Shown one piece after another: positions 46,040 through 55,608 of a stretch of 64,000 nucleotides of DNA (its first letter is position 1; the number at the start of each line of letters is the position of its first letter). Location of the stretch: the NCBI RefSeq assembly GCF_002895525.1, contig NZ_AZRL01000016.1:124001-188000 (forward strand), read 5' to 3'. This stretch comes from Petrotoga olearia DSM 13574 (lineage in GTDB: Bacteria > Thermotogota > Thermotogae > Petrotogales > Petrotogaceae). A program made the translations under genes and the position numbers. Below the pieces are notes generated by a model that worked only from the letters and a program-made list of their open reading frames with translations, was not told the origin of the DNA and searched no databases.

Positions 46040-47638
46040 TTAATCTTCATTCATTTCATTAATTATTTTTATAGCTTCTTCTTTTTCTCTTTCCTCTTGT
46101 AAATGTGATACACTTATAATCATATTTCCCCTTTTAAATTCATTTTCAAGACCAATCTCTAAAACTTTTGCTTCTATTTGATCGCCAATAGTATATGTTT
46201 CCTCGAGACTTTTTGAATTTGTAGAAGCCTTGCTTGCTGGTAGATAAGCTTCTATTTCGTAATCATCGATGAGTACTATTGCCCCTTTATCTAAAAAACG
46301 GATTATTTTTCCTTTAACTGTGTCACCAGGCTTTATCTCCTGTGAAGCCTTTTTCCAAGGATTTTCTTTTGTTTCTCTAACTGATAGCCTCATCTTTCTG
46401 TTATTCTTGTCTATTTTTATTATTTTTACTTGGATCTTTTGTTTTTCCTGAAGAACCGTTGAAATATCGTCTACAAAATCCCATGAAAGTTCTGAAACGT
46501 GTAGAAAACCAGTGATTCCTTGATCTATTTTTATAATTGCTCCATTATTTAAAACCTTCTCAACCGTTCCTGTAACAATGTTTCCTTCTTTGTATTTTTC
46601 TTCTATGGTTTCCCATGGATCTCCTATAACTTGCTTATAACTTAGATTAATCTTTTTATTCTCTTTGTCTATATTCAATATTTTAACTTGAACATTGTCC
46701 CCAACTTTTACTACGTCACTTAGCCTACCTTTCCTGCCCCAAAATACTTCCGTTTCATGAACCAAACCTTCAATTCCCTCATCAAGTTTAACAGTAAAAC
46801 CAAAGGGTAATATTTTAGTAACAGTACCTTGAACAATACTTCCTATAGGATACTTTTCATCCACTGACTTCCAAGGATCTTCTTTCAAACGTTTAAGGGA
46901 TAGTGAAATTCTCTTCTTCTCTCTGTCCAATTGGATTATAATCGCTTTAACCTTTTGACCCACTTTTAGATAATCTTTTATTGAGATCTTCTCATCCCAG
47001 CTAACCTCACTAGCAGGTATAAGGCCGTTCAGATGATCGGTTAACTTCACAAATGCACCAAAATTTTTTATATCCTCTATAACACCATCAATTACCATTC
47101 CTTCGTTGTATTCATTAAGAGTTTGGGTAATTTTTTCTTCTACATAATCTCTTCTTGATACGACTATGTTTTTTCCATTTTTAGAAATAACTTTTGCCAT
47201 TTTTTCTCCTTCAGGTAAATCATCTTTGGGTCTTAATAAAGAAAGTGAACCGGGAAGGAATGCGTTGACAATACCTTCGATCAATACGCTGTAGCCTTTT
47301 TTTAGCTTGTTTTTAAAAACAATCGGATAATTCTCTCCTTCTTTTATCTTATTTAAAGTTTCGCTCCAAAGAGCTCTCTTTTCAGATGCAAGGTTTAACC
47401 CTTCTGCATCATTCGTTTTAGTTATTTCTACTAGTATCTTTTGACCTTCCTGATATTCTTGAAGTGGTTTTATGAGTTCTCCTTGACTTACAAATACGTC
47501 GCCTGTTGCACCTTCTAAAGCAACCCATATGCCATCACTATTTATTTCAAACACCTTTCCTTCTATTACTTTTCCTTTTTTTACTTCATTTATCTCTTGT
47601 TCGTTCAAAAGTTTTTCAAAAGTTTTTTCCTCCATCAT
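46040..47638 (-). CDS. rpsA: 30S ribosomal protein S1
   Basis: 532 residues with six S1 RNA-binding repeats, starting GKVIEGKVFEINSDGIWVAL, then a divergent one at NKLKKGYSVLIEGIVNAFLP, and four canonical ones (GVIEDIKNFGAFVKLTDHLN, GTVTKILPFGFTVKLDEGIE, GTVEKVLNNGAIIKIDQGIT, GKIIRFLDKGAIVLIDD). It helps mRNAs bind the ribosome. Its ATG overlaps the ispH stop by four bases. Confidence 0.92.
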   Translation of the reverse strand: MMEEKTFEKLLNEQEINEVKKGKVIEGKVFEINSDGIWVALEGATGDVFVSQGELIKPLQEYQEGQKILVEITKTNDAEGLNLASEKRALWSETLNKIKEGENYPIVFKNKLKKGYSVLIEGIVNAFLPGSLSLLRPKDDLPEGEKMAKVISKNGKNIVVSRRDYVEEKITQTLNEYNEGMVIDGVIEDIKNFGAFVKLTDHLNGLIPASEVSWDEKISIKDYLKVGQKVKAIIIQLDREKKRISLSLKRLKEDPWKSVDEKYPIGSIVQGTVTKILPFGFTVKLDEGIEGLVHETEVFWGRKGRLSDVVKVGDNVQVKILNIDKENKKINLSYKQVIGDPWETIEEKYKEGNIVTGTVEKVLNNGAIIKIDQGITGFLHVSELSWDFVDDISTVLQEKQKIQVKIIKIDKNNRKMRLSVRETKENPWKKASQEIKPGDTVKGKIIRFLDKGAIVLIDDYEIEAYLPASKASTNSKSLEETYTIGDQIEAKVLEIGLENEFKRGNMIISVSHLQEEREKEEAIKIINEMNED

Positions 47639-48489
47639 GAAAGATCCTCCTTCTTTTGACTTAGATACTCCAACACTTTGTTTAACTGGGATGTTGGTGT
47701 GGATGAACCAGTAACTATTCCGATTTTGTCTTGTGAAGAGATAACTATTTCCTTAAGTTCTTCAAGAGATTCGATATGATACGTTCTTTTACAATATTTC
47801 TTTGAAATACGGTATAATTTTTGAGTATTGGAGCTGTTTTTTCCGCCTATAACTAACATTAATGTGCTTTTTTTAGAAAGTTCAAGTGTTTCCTTTTCCC
47901 TTAAGACAGTTTCAGAACAAATAGTATCTCTTATCAAAACCTCCGTAAAAGAATTAATAGTTAATATGTTGGCTATAAAATTTTTATACTCTTCTTCCCC
48001 CATGGTTGTTTGTGACACGATCAATATCTTCTTTTGAGGTACTTTCACTGGAGAGAGTGTTATTAACAATTTGCTCTCATCTACGTTTCCTTTTAGCCCT
48101 AGTATCTCTGGATGATCAGGTTTTCCATACACGACTACAAAGAATCCATCTTTTTGTTTCTTCTCTACGTATTTTACTAAATTTGTAACTATTGGGCAAG
48201 TCATGTCAATAACTTTAGAGAATTGTTTTTTCAATAGATCCTTTTCAGCCTTTGAAATACCGTGTGCCCTTATGATTAATGTTTCATCTATAGAATCGTC
48301 TGGTATGTCATCCATTCCTGTTATAGTTATCGCACCTGCGCTATTTAATTCTTCTATTACCTTTTTATTGTGTACCAACTCACCGTAAATATAAATTTTA
48401 TTTTTGACAACGATTGAATTTTTAACTTCATTGTATGCTTTTTGAACACCTGAGCAAAAACCGGTTCTCTTCGCTACATTAATCTCCAT
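47635..48489 (-). CDS. ispH: 4-hydroxy-3-methylbut-2-enyl diphosphate reductase
   Basis: Last enzyme of the MEP isoprenoid pathway; it makes IPP and DMAPP with a [4Fe-4S] cluster. The three cluster cysteines are in RTGFCSGVQKAY (residue 12 from this start), DMTCPIVTNLV and RDTICSETVLRE. HGISKAE and the SSTPTSQ motif near the C-terminus are also present. I use ATG 48489, which has GAGAGTGG ahead of it, rather than a TTG at 48510. It overlaps cmk by 11 bases. Confidence 0.93.
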   Translation of the reverse strand: MEINVAKRTGFCSGVQKAYNEVKNSIVVKNKIYIYGELVHNKKVIEELNSAGAITITGMDDIPDDSIDETLIIRAHGISKAEKDLLKKQFSKVIDMTCPIVTNLVKYVEKKQKDGFFVVVYGKPDHPEILGLKGNVDESKLLITLSPVKVPQKKILIVSQTTMGEEEYKNFIANILTINSFTEVLIRDTICSETVLREKETLELSKKSTLMLVIGGKNSSNTQKLYRISKKYCKRTYHIESLEELKEIVISSQDKIGIVTGSSTPTSQLNKVLEYLSQKKEDLS

Positions 48490-49159
48490 AAATACCACTC
48501 TCTTTGACAATTTTTAATATTTTTTGCAGTACTTCCTCTATGGATAGATTAGTAGTATCTATAATTATCGCATCTTGAGCTCGTTTTAATGGAGCTATAG
48601 AACGGTTTGAATCATTGTAATCCCGATTTTTTATTTCTTCTAGTATCTCAGTGAAAGAGATATTTGCTTTTTGTTCCTTTTCCTCATTCCATCTTCTTTT
48701 AGCTCTTTCTTCTAAAGAAGCGGTTAGATATATTTTAATATCGCTATCGGGGAGAACTACAGTTCCTATATCTCTTCCATCAACCACTATATTGTCCTTT
48801 TCGGCAATCTTTTTTATTATTTGATTAACTTTTTCTCTGACAATATTATTCTTGGAATAAAGAGAAGCTAAATCACCAATTTTTGAGTCTTTAATGGTGA
48901 TGGTAACATCTTTTCCATCTAAAAAATAACGGTTGTTTTTTATTTCAATGTTAAGTTTTTCTAAAATATTTTCTATAATTTTGGAATCTTTCGGATCTAT
49001 TTTTCTTTCATTTAAGTAGTAGCCTATGATTCTGTACAAAGCACCACTATTTAGATAATTTATATTTAGCAAATTAGCTAAGTTTTGTGCGATTGTAGAT
49101 TTTCCCGAACCTGCCGGACCATCTATAGCAATTTTTATTTTTTTAGCTTTTTGAGCCAT
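48479..49159 (-). CDS. cmk: Cytidylate kinase
   Basis: Phosphorylates CMP and dCMP. The 226-residue protein has the P-loop AIDGPAGSGKSTIAQNLAN, LNSGALYRIIGYYL near residue 36, VDGRDIGTVVLPDSDIKIYL and the catalytic-lid arginines in EERAKRRWNEE. The ATG at 49159 has GAGTGAG ahead of it and lies inside the end of aspS; an in-frame GTG at 49171 is less likely. Confidence 0.94.
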   Translation of the reverse strand: MAQKAKKIKIAIDGPAGSGKSTIAQNLANLLNINYLNSGALYRIIGYYLNERKIDPKDSKIIENILEKLNIEIKNNRYFLDGKDVTITIKDSKIGDLASLYSKNNIVREKVNQIIKKIAEKDNIVVDGRDIGTVVLPDSDIKIYLTASLEERAKRRWNEEKEQKANISFTEILEEIKNRDYNDSNRSIAPLKRAQDAIIIDTTNLSIEEVLQKILKIVKESGIYGD

Positions 49160-50942
49160 TTTGCATCTCACTCTTGTTTATTTTTTTCAAAGACAGGTGT
49201 AACTCCTCCAATTGTTTTTCGCTGACCTCTGAAGGGGCATTGGTCATGGGATCAGTTCCGGAAGCTGTTTTTGGGAATGCGATAACCTCTTTTATCGATT
49301 CTTCTCCTACTAGTATACTCACCAATCTATCCATTCCAATTGCAATCCCTCCATGAGGAGGAGCACCATATTTAAAAGCCTCTAATAAGAAACCAAATTT
49401 CTCTTGTGCATCTTCTTTGCTCAAGCCTAAAATATCGAACACCTTTTCTTGTACATCTTGTTTGTGTATTCTTATGCTACCACTTGCGATCTCATAACCA
49501 TTTATTACAAGATCATAAGATTGAGATTTAATCTTTAACGGGTCTTTATTCTCATATTTAGCTAAATCATCTAAGTTGGGCATAGTAAAGGGGTGATGTT
49601 CGGCTACAATTCTTTGTTCTTCCTCATTCCAAGAAAACATTGGAAAATCTGTGACCCAGATTATACTGAACCCTGATTTTTTTTCGAACTCTTCTTTAAT
49701 CATTTTTATTCTCAATTGGCCTAAAATCTGGTCTATTTTATCTGTTTCTTCTAAAATAGCGAATAAAACGTCACCTTCTTTCATTATACCACGTTCTACT
49801 AAGATATTAATCTCTTTAGCTGCAGCTTTTTTTATATTTGATCTTATTTCTTTGTCACAAGCGATCCATATCAAGCCAGAGCTTCCTTGTTCTTTAGCGA
49901 ACTCTGTCAGGTCATCAAATTTTTTTCTCGAAAAATTGTTGGATCTATCAGGGACAATAAAACCTTTTAATATAAGACCTTTATCTATCCCGTTTTTTAT
50001 GAAATTAGCCTCAGTGTTTTGAAAATATTCGGTTAGATCGATAAATCCCATACCATACCGTATATCAGGTTTATCTGAACCATATTTTTTTATTACTTCA
50101 TCATAAGTATATTTTTGGAAAGGAAACTCTAATTCTTTATAATTTATAGACTTTTCGAAAATTTCTTTAATTAATTTTTCCGTTAGTTCAAAGATATCCT
50201 CTTTTTCAACAAATGATTGTTCTATGTCAATTTGTGTGAATTCGGGTTGTCTATCAGCTCTAAAATCTTCATCTCTGAAGCAGCGAGCTATTTGGAAATA
50301 TTTATCAAAACCTGATACCATAAGTAGTTGTTTGAAAAGTTGAGGGGATTGAGGCAAGGCGTAGAAATTGCCTGGTTTTAACCTAGAAGGGACCAAGAAA
50401 TCTCTTGCCCCTTCTGGTGTAGATTTCGTTAAGTAAGGGGTCTCAATTTCCAGGAAGCCTTCGGCGCTGAGCGTATCTCTAGTGATTTTCATAACCTTGT
50501 GTCTCAGTATTAAATTCCTTTGCATCCGTTCTTTTCTCAAGTCTAAATATCTATATTTTAACCTTAAGTTTTCCGAAATATCTTCTTCTATGTTAACGTA
50601 TATGGGTGGTGTTTCAGATTCAGAAAGGATTTCTAAATTTGTAGCGAGTATTTCAATATTTCCAGTAAACATATTTGGGTTTTTGTCTTTTTCAGGACGC
50701 GCCCTAACTTTTCCTTGGATAGAAACAACGTATTCGTTTTTTAATTTCAAGGCTTTTTGATATAGAGTATTGTTATAACTTGAATCAAAAACCGCTTGAG
50801 TTGTACCGTATCTATCTCTTATCAAAACAAAAATAATTCCTCCTAAATCACGAATCCTGTCTATCCACCCGTTTAAAATAACGATCTTATCTATATCGTT
50901 TTCGTTTAATTCTCCACATGTATGAGTTCTTTTTTGAAACAA
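49143..50942 (-). CDS. aspS: Aspartyl-tRNA synthetase
   Basis: Class II synthetase, 599 residues, of the bacterial type with a GAD insertion. It has the OB-fold anticodon domain (THTCGELNENDIDKIVILNG), motif 2 region FQIARCFRDEDFRADRQPEF, and motif 3 GGIAIGMDRLVSILVGE. I start it at TTG 50942 because GGAGGTG lies six bases before it, which gives MFQKRTHTCGE; an earlier TTG at 50957 overlaps that site. It heads the cmk-ispH-rpsA-der-plsY array. A palindrome covers its upstream region. Confidence 0.94.
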   Translation of the reverse strand: MFQKRTHTCGELNENDIDKIVILNGWIDRIRDLGGIIFVLIRDRYGTTQAVFDSSYNNTLYQKALKLKNEYVVSIQGKVRARPEKDKNPNMFTGNIEILATNLEILSESETPPIYVNIEEDISENLRLKYRYLDLRKERMQRNLILRHKVMKITRDTLSAEGFLEIETPYLTKSTPEGARDFLVPSRLKPGNFYALPQSPQLFKQLLMVSGFDKYFQIARCFRDEDFRADRQPEFTQIDIEQSFVEKEDIFELTEKLIKEIFEKSINYKELEFPFQKYTYDEVIKKYGSDKPDIRYGMGFIDLTEYFQNTEANFIKNGIDKGLILKGFIVPDRSNNFSRKKFDDLTEFAKEQGSSGLIWIACDKEIRSNIKKAAAKEINILVERGIMKEGDVLFAILEETDKIDQILGQLRIKMIKEEFEKKSGFSIIWVTDFPMFSWNEEEQRIVAEHHPFTMPNLDDLAKYENKDPLKIKSQSYDLVINGYEIASGSIRIHKQDVQEKVFDILGLSKEDAQEKFGFLLEAFKYGAPPHGGIAIGMDRLVSILVGEESIKEVIAFPKTASGTDPMTNAPSEVSEKQLEELHLSLKKINKSEMQNGSKS

Positions 50943-50969
50943 AAATAACACCTCCAATTATTTTTCATC

Positions 50970-50998
50970 TTATTTTACCACTTTTTGTGGTAAAATAA
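50970..50998. promoter_or_regulatory. Perfect 12-bp inverted repeat between aspS and the Ompα-like gene
   Basis: TTATTTTACCAC (50970-50981) and GTGGTAAAATAA (50987-50998) around TTTTT. Each arm holds a TAAAAT box reading outward toward its own gene. It has no T-run after it on either strand, so a terminator is unlikely; it looks like an operator covering divergent promoters. A smaller repeat, AGCAT and ATGCT, follows at 51006-51020. Confidence 0.55.
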
Positions 50999-51050
50999 AA
51001 TCGGTAGCATCAAAAATGCTTAAAATACTAAAATTCAGGAGGTGTGTGTA

Positions 51051-52043
51051 GTGAAAAAGGTAGGTATTTTGTTTCTATTTTTAGTTTTGGCTTTGGGAGT
51101 ATTTTCGCAGTCCTTTAAAGATGTTCCCATTAATCACTGGGCATATGACGCAGTTGAAAGGCTTTCTCGTATTGGCATAATTGAAGGATACCCGGATGGT
51201 ACTTTTAAAGGATTAGAAAACATGAACAGATATCAACTGACGGTCGCCTTGTCCAGAACGATTGACTACATGGAACAAAGCATGGTCGCTCCTTTGGCTC
51301 AAAGTTTAGCAAATCTGGAAAGAACCGTAAGGAGTTTATCTGTACCACAAGGTGTTTCATCATCAGAATTACAACAACTTCAAACAAGATTAGATGCTGC
51401 TACAAGTGATCTTTCTAATCTCAAGGGTACCGTTTCGAGGCTAGATAATTCTGTGAAAGAACTTCAGAATTCTTACGAGTTACTTGGTTATGCCACTACA
51501 AAGATAGACGAAATAGAGAGAAAGGTCAACGCAATATCAGTGCCTGCGGTAAGCGAAACAGATATTAGAAACTTAAATAACAGAGTTACCAGTTTGGAAA
51601 ACACCGTTAGAAGTTTGAATAGTAATTATCAAAATGTCTCACAAACGGTGTCTAATTTTACTCAAGAAATACAGCCTTTACAAGATTCAGTTGCTAGTTT
51701 ACAAAACTCTTTTTCTAGTGTCAACCAAGATTTGGATAGATTAAACGCTTTAACGGCTAACTTGAATTCAAAGGTAGATTCTAAAGTTGATAAAACTGAG
51801 TTTACCTCTTTAAAGAATACTACTAACGAATTAAGTGCTCAATTAAGTAATAATACTCAATCTATTACTGAATTAGCACAAAATTTGCAAACCGTTCAAA
51901 CTAGTGTTAACCAGTTATCTCAAGAGGTTAGTGATGTAAAACAAGTAGCTGAAGGTGCTGGAGGAGGATTGAACTTCTTAGATATTATTATCTCGGTAGT
52001 AATTTCTGCGGGAATAACCTTTGCTATGATGAACTTTCTATAA
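51051..52043 (+). CDS. Ompα-like surface protein: SLH domain, coiled coil, C-terminal anchor
   Basis: 330 residues. A signal peptide (KKVGILFLFLVLALGVFSQ) leads into one S-layer homology domain (FKDVPINHWAYDAVERLSRI, GYPDGTFKGLENMNRYQLTV). A long coiled coil of about 210 residues rich in Ser, Asn, Leu and Gln follows, then a C-terminal membrane helix (IIISVVISAGITFAMMNFL). This is the layout of Ompα in Thermotoga, where the SLH domain binds the cell wall and the rod spans the wide periplasm to hold the outer 'toga'. GTG at 51051 is used since AGGAGGTG lies six bases before it. Confidence 0.85.
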   Translation: MKKVGILFLFLVLALGVFSQSFKDVPINHWAYDAVERLSRIGIIEGYPDGTFKGLENMNRYQLTVALSRTIDYMEQSMVAPLAQSLANLERTVRSLSVPQGVSSSELQQLQTRLDAATSDLSNLKGTVSRLDNSVKELQNSYELLGYATTKIDEIERKVNAISVPAVSETDIRNLNNRVTSLENTVRSLNSNYQNVSQTVSNFTQEIQPLQDSVASLQNSFSSVNQDLDRLNALTANLNSKVDSKVDKTEFTSLKNTTNELSAQLSNNTQSITELAQNLQTVQTSVNQLSQEVSDVKQVAEGAGGGLNFLDIIISVVISAGITFAMMNFL

Positions 52044-52081
52044 AAAAATACCGCTGGTTTTTTCGACCAGCGGTATTTTTT
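52043..52081. terminator. Bidirectional terminator between convergent genes
   Basis: Sixteen-base perfect stem (52043-52058 with 52066-52081), core TACCGCTGGT, seven-base loop. It is T-rich after the stem on both strands, so it serves the Ompα-like gene and the DUF47 gene. Confidence 0.92.
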
Positions 52082-52733
52082 ATTTAATATTCCTTTTCAA
52101 GACTATAATTTCTAGTTTATCCGAAGCATCTTCAGCTCTATCAGCAATATCTCCAATTTGTAAAAAAAGATCTTTTAACTGCAATTTTTCGGATAATTCA
52201 AGACTGTCTATTTCAAACAATTTCTTTATTATATCTTTTTCTAAGACATCTTCTTCATGTTCGTGTAATTCAACTTTTTGAATATATTCACTACTTTTTT
52301 CTATGTTTTCGAATACATTTTCTATAGACTTTTTCAAAGATTTATAAGTTTTTTTTACCAATCCACTTTGTTTTAAAAAATCTTCTCTAAAATCCTCGGG
52401 TATTTTTGGTTTTTGAAAAACTAATATTTCTGAAACAGTTTGTGTTTTATTCATAACCTTATCAACGGCTTCTATTAGTTCTAAAAGCTCTCCTCTAAAA
52501 TTTGGTAAAAAGGCTCCTTGATACATTTCACTTTCGGTTTTTCTTCTTAATGTATCCGCTTGGCTTTCTATATTAGATATTTGTTTTGACAATTCTACAG
52601 ATTTTTCCATATCGTTCGTTACGTAAAATTCTATTAATTCTGTAAGTAAGTTTAATCCTTCTTCGACTTTTTCTAAATGTTTAGAAAAAAGTTTTATAAC
52701 TTTTTCTTCCTTTTTTCCAAAAAAAAGCTTCAT
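52080..52733 (-). CDS. DUF47 / PhoU-like protein
   Basis: 217-residue all-helical protein of the DUF47 family (TIGR00153 type), related to PhoU. It begins MKLFFGKKEEKVIKLFSKH and has the conserved GELLELIEAVDKVMNKTQTV region and a C-terminal DIADRAEDASDKLE acidic motif that may bind metal. In most genomes the gene sits beside a Pit-type phosphate transporter; none is present here. It lies 93 bases after ileS on the same strand and ends at a bidirectional terminator. Confidence 0.85.
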   Translation of the reverse strand: MKLFFGKKEEKVIKLFSKHLEKVEEGLNLLTELIEFYVTNDMEKSVELSKQISNIESQADTLRRKTESEMYQGAFLPNFRGELLELIEAVDKVMNKTQTVSEILVFQKPKIPEDFREDFLKQSGLVKKTYKSLKKSIENVFENIEKSSEYIQKVELHEHEEDVLEKDIIKKLFEIDSLELSEKLQLKDLFLQIGDIADRAEDASDKLEIIVLKRNIK

Positions 52734-52826
52734 GGTGTACCCCCTCGTATAGCTTTACAATTTACTTTTTTAAGAAACTCTGAAACCTACTTTAATAAAC
52801 CTTCTCCCTACTACCCATACGAGAAT

Positions 52827-55595
52827 TTAATAGTTGTTTTCTTCTTTTAGTACTTTACCGCATCGTGGACAAACACCAGGAAATTCAGGATCTTTGCCCG
52901 TATTAGGATCTACTTTCCAACATCTTTCACATTTTTTCCCTTCTGCTTTGGTGACTTTAATTTTTGCATATCTTCCTTCGAATCCATCTTTGACATTACC
53001 AAATTCAAATTGAGACACAATAAATAGATCAGCTATCGAGTTGTTATCGTATTGAGAAAGGATTTGCTTTAATGTATCATCGATTGGTTGAACAATAATT
53101 TTAGCATCCAGAGAATTTCCCAACAATTTTTCTTTTCTTTTCTCTTCAAGAGCTTTTAAAACATCTTCTCTCAAAGCAAAAATTTTATTCCACTTTTCTT
53201 CTAATTCTTCACTAAGGTAATTCTCTTTATATTCAGGCCATAATTCAGCGAATATGGTTTCATGTTTGTTCGAATAATTTAGATGCTCATAAACTTCTTC
53301 TGCGGTGAAAGGCAATATGGGTGAAATCAGCTTATTTAAAGCTATAGCGGTTTCATACAAAACAGTTTGAGCTGATCTTCTGAGTTTAGATTTTTTCCCT
53401 TCAACGTATATTCTATCTTTTATTATATCCAAGTAAGTAGAACTCATATCTATTGTACAAAAGTTGTTTATAAGATAGTGTACCTTGTAAAATTCATAGT
53501 TGTCATAGGCTTTAGTGACATTTTTTATCAAACTATGTAACTTCATCATCGCCCATTGGTCTATTTCTAGCATCTCTTCATAATCCACATAATCTTCCGC
53601 TGGATTAAAATCATTTATATTACCTAGCAAAAATCTTATAGTATTTCTTAGTTTGCGGTAGGTTTCAACCTGTTGTTCTAAAATATTGTAAGATATTTTA
53701 ATATCCATTCTGTAATCTGCGGATGCAACCCATAATCTTAATATGTCCGCTCCATATTTGTTGATAATGTCTTTTGGGTTGACTACGTTTCCCAAGGATT
53801 TAGACATTTTCTTTCCTTCTTCATCTTTTATAAAGCCATGAGTCAAAACTGATTCATAGGGAGCTATTCCATGTTTTGCAACAGATAAGAATATAGAACT
53901 TTGGAACCACCCTCGATGTTGATCACTTCCTTCGAGATACAAGTCTACAGGGAATTTTTTTAATTCTTCACGAGAATTTGCAACCGCTTCAAAAGAAGAT
54001 CCGGAATCGATCCAAACGTCTAAAATGTCCTCTTCCTTTTTGAAAGTGGAACCACCACATTTAGGGCATTTATAATCATTCGGTAAAAGTTCTTTGGTTT
54101 CTTTCTCAAACCACGCATTACTCCCTTCTTTTTTTATAATTTCAATAACGTGATCTAAAATTTGAGTGTCTAAAATTGAATCTCCACAATCCTCACATTT
54201 AATAGCTGGTATGGGGATCCCCCATGCACGCTGTCTTGAAATTACCCAGTCAGGTCTCTCCCTCACCATTGAGGATATTCTGTTTTCTCCCCACTTTGGT
54301 ATCCAATTTACTTTTTTTATCTCTTCCAATACCTTTTCGCGGTAGTTGTTCTTTTCAAGGTCTATAAACCATTGAGGAGTGGCTCTAAAAATAACAGGGT
54401 TTTTACAACGCCAACAATGTGGATAGGAATGAGTTAACTTTCCTGATTGAACAAGAAATCCGTTTTCTTTTAGATCTTTGATAATTTCTTTGTTCGCTTC
54501 CCAAATTTTCAGCCCTTTATATTTTCCAGCTTCTTCGGTAAAATATCCGTGACTATCTACTGGAGAGATTACCTGAAGATTGTACTTTGTACCCGTCATA
54601 TAATCCTCCATACCGTGTCCTGGCGCAGTGTGAACACATCCAGTTCCTTCTTCCAAAGTAACGTAATCTGCAAGTACTAAAAGGCTGTCTCTCTCTATAA
54701 AAGGATGTCTAGCTTTTTTTCCATCTAACGTGGATCCTTTAAATGTATCGATTATTTTATAATCATCTATTCTGGCTTCTTTCATGGTTTTATCAACCAA
54801 TTCTTTAGCCATTATCCAATATTCGTTACCAACTTCAACTTTTGAGTAATCAAAATTAGGGTGAACAGCAATTGCTACGTTCGCAGGTAAAGTCCATGGT
54901 GTTGTTGTCCATATGATCACATATGTATTATCTTTACCAACAAGAGGAAACTTTACATAAATTGAATCCGAGGTATGATCGTGATATTCAACTTCCGCTT
55001 CTGCTAGAGCTGTTTGACATTCTGTACACCAATATATAGGTTTTGTACCTTTATAGATGTTACCAGCATCGACTATAGAACGAAGGATTTCTAAGACCTT
55101 GGCTTCATATTCGGGATTCAGAGTTAAATAGGGTTTTTCCCAAAAACCTATTACACCCAACCTTTTAAAACTTTCCCGTTGAATGTCTACGTACTTCATA
55201 GCGTAATCTTCACATAATTTTCTTATTTCTAACTTACTCAACGTGCTTGCCTTGTCTCCAAGTTTAGTAGTTACGTTATGTTCTATTGGAAGACCATGTG
55301 TATCCCATCCAGGTATATAGGGTGCATCAAAACCTCTCAATGTTTTGTATTTTAAGACTATATCTTTTAAAACCTTATTAAGAGCGGTTCCCATATGAAT
55401 GTCTCCATTGGCATACGGCGGACCATCATGTAAAACAAACTTTTTACCCCCCATTCTTTTGTTCCTGAGATAGTAAGCAATATTTAAATCATCCCATTTT
55501 TGAAGAATCTGAGGCTCTTTTTCTTTCAGATTTGCTTTCATCTTGAATGATGTTTTGGGTAGATTGATTGTATCTTTGTAATCCAAAATGTGCAC
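52827..55595 (-). CDS. ileS: Isoleucyl-tRNA synthetase
   Basis: Class I synthetase, 922 residues. The HIGH-type motif is PYANGDIHMGTALNK near residue 60, and the KMSKS loop is EEGKKMSKSLGNVVNPKDI near 595. The editing domain has TTTPWTLPAN. The C-terminal zinc finger is KCERCWKVDPNTGKDPEFPG followed by CPRCG. It lies 13 bases after a response regulator gene on the same strand; no T-box leader is seen. Confidence 0.95.
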   Translation of the reverse strand: MHILDYKDTINLPKTSFKMKANLKEKEPQILQKWDDLNIAYYLRNKRMGGKKFVLHDGPPYANGDIHMGTALNKVLKDIVLKYKTLRGFDAPYIPGWDTHGLPIEHNVTTKLGDKASTLSKLEIRKLCEDYAMKYVDIQRESFKRLGVIGFWEKPYLTLNPEYEAKVLEILRSIVDAGNIYKGTKPIYWCTECQTALAEAEVEYHDHTSDSIYVKFPLVGKDNTYVIIWTTTPWTLPANVAIAVHPNFDYSKVEVGNEYWIMAKELVDKTMKEARIDDYKIIDTFKGSTLDGKKARHPFIERDSLLVLADYVTLEEGTGCVHTAPGHGMEDYMTGTKYNLQVISPVDSHGYFTEEAGKYKGLKIWEANKEIIKDLKENGFLVQSGKLTHSYPHCWRCKNPVIFRATPQWFIDLEKNNYREKVLEEIKKVNWIPKWGENRISSMVRERPDWVISRQRAWGIPIPAIKCEDCGDSILDTQILDHVIEIIKKEGSNAWFEKETKELLPNDYKCPKCGGSTFKKEEDILDVWIDSGSSFEAVANSREELKKFPVDLYLEGSDQHRGWFQSSIFLSVAKHGIAPYESVLTHGFIKDEEGKKMSKSLGNVVNPKDIINKYGADILRLWVASADYRMDIKISYNILEQQVETYRKLRNTIRFLLGNINDFNPAEDYVDYEEMLEIDQWAMMKLHSLIKNVTKAYDNYEFYKVHYLINNFCTIDMSSTYLDIIKDRIYVEGKKSKLRRSAQTVLYETAIALNKLISPILPFTAEEVYEHLNYSNKHETIFAELWPEYKENYLSEELEEKWNKIFALREDVLKALEEKRKEKLLGNSLDAKIIVQPIDDTLKQILSQYDNNSIADLFIVSQFEFGNVKDGFEGRYAKIKVTKAEGKKCERCWKVDPNTGKDPEFPGVCPRCGKVLKEENNY

Positions 55596-55608
55596 CTCCG
55601 ATAAAATA

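Noticed and set aside
50970-50998. The 12-bp palindrome read as a terminator
   Set aside because: It lies between two divergent starts, and on each strand the stem is followed by A-rich rather than T-rich sequence.
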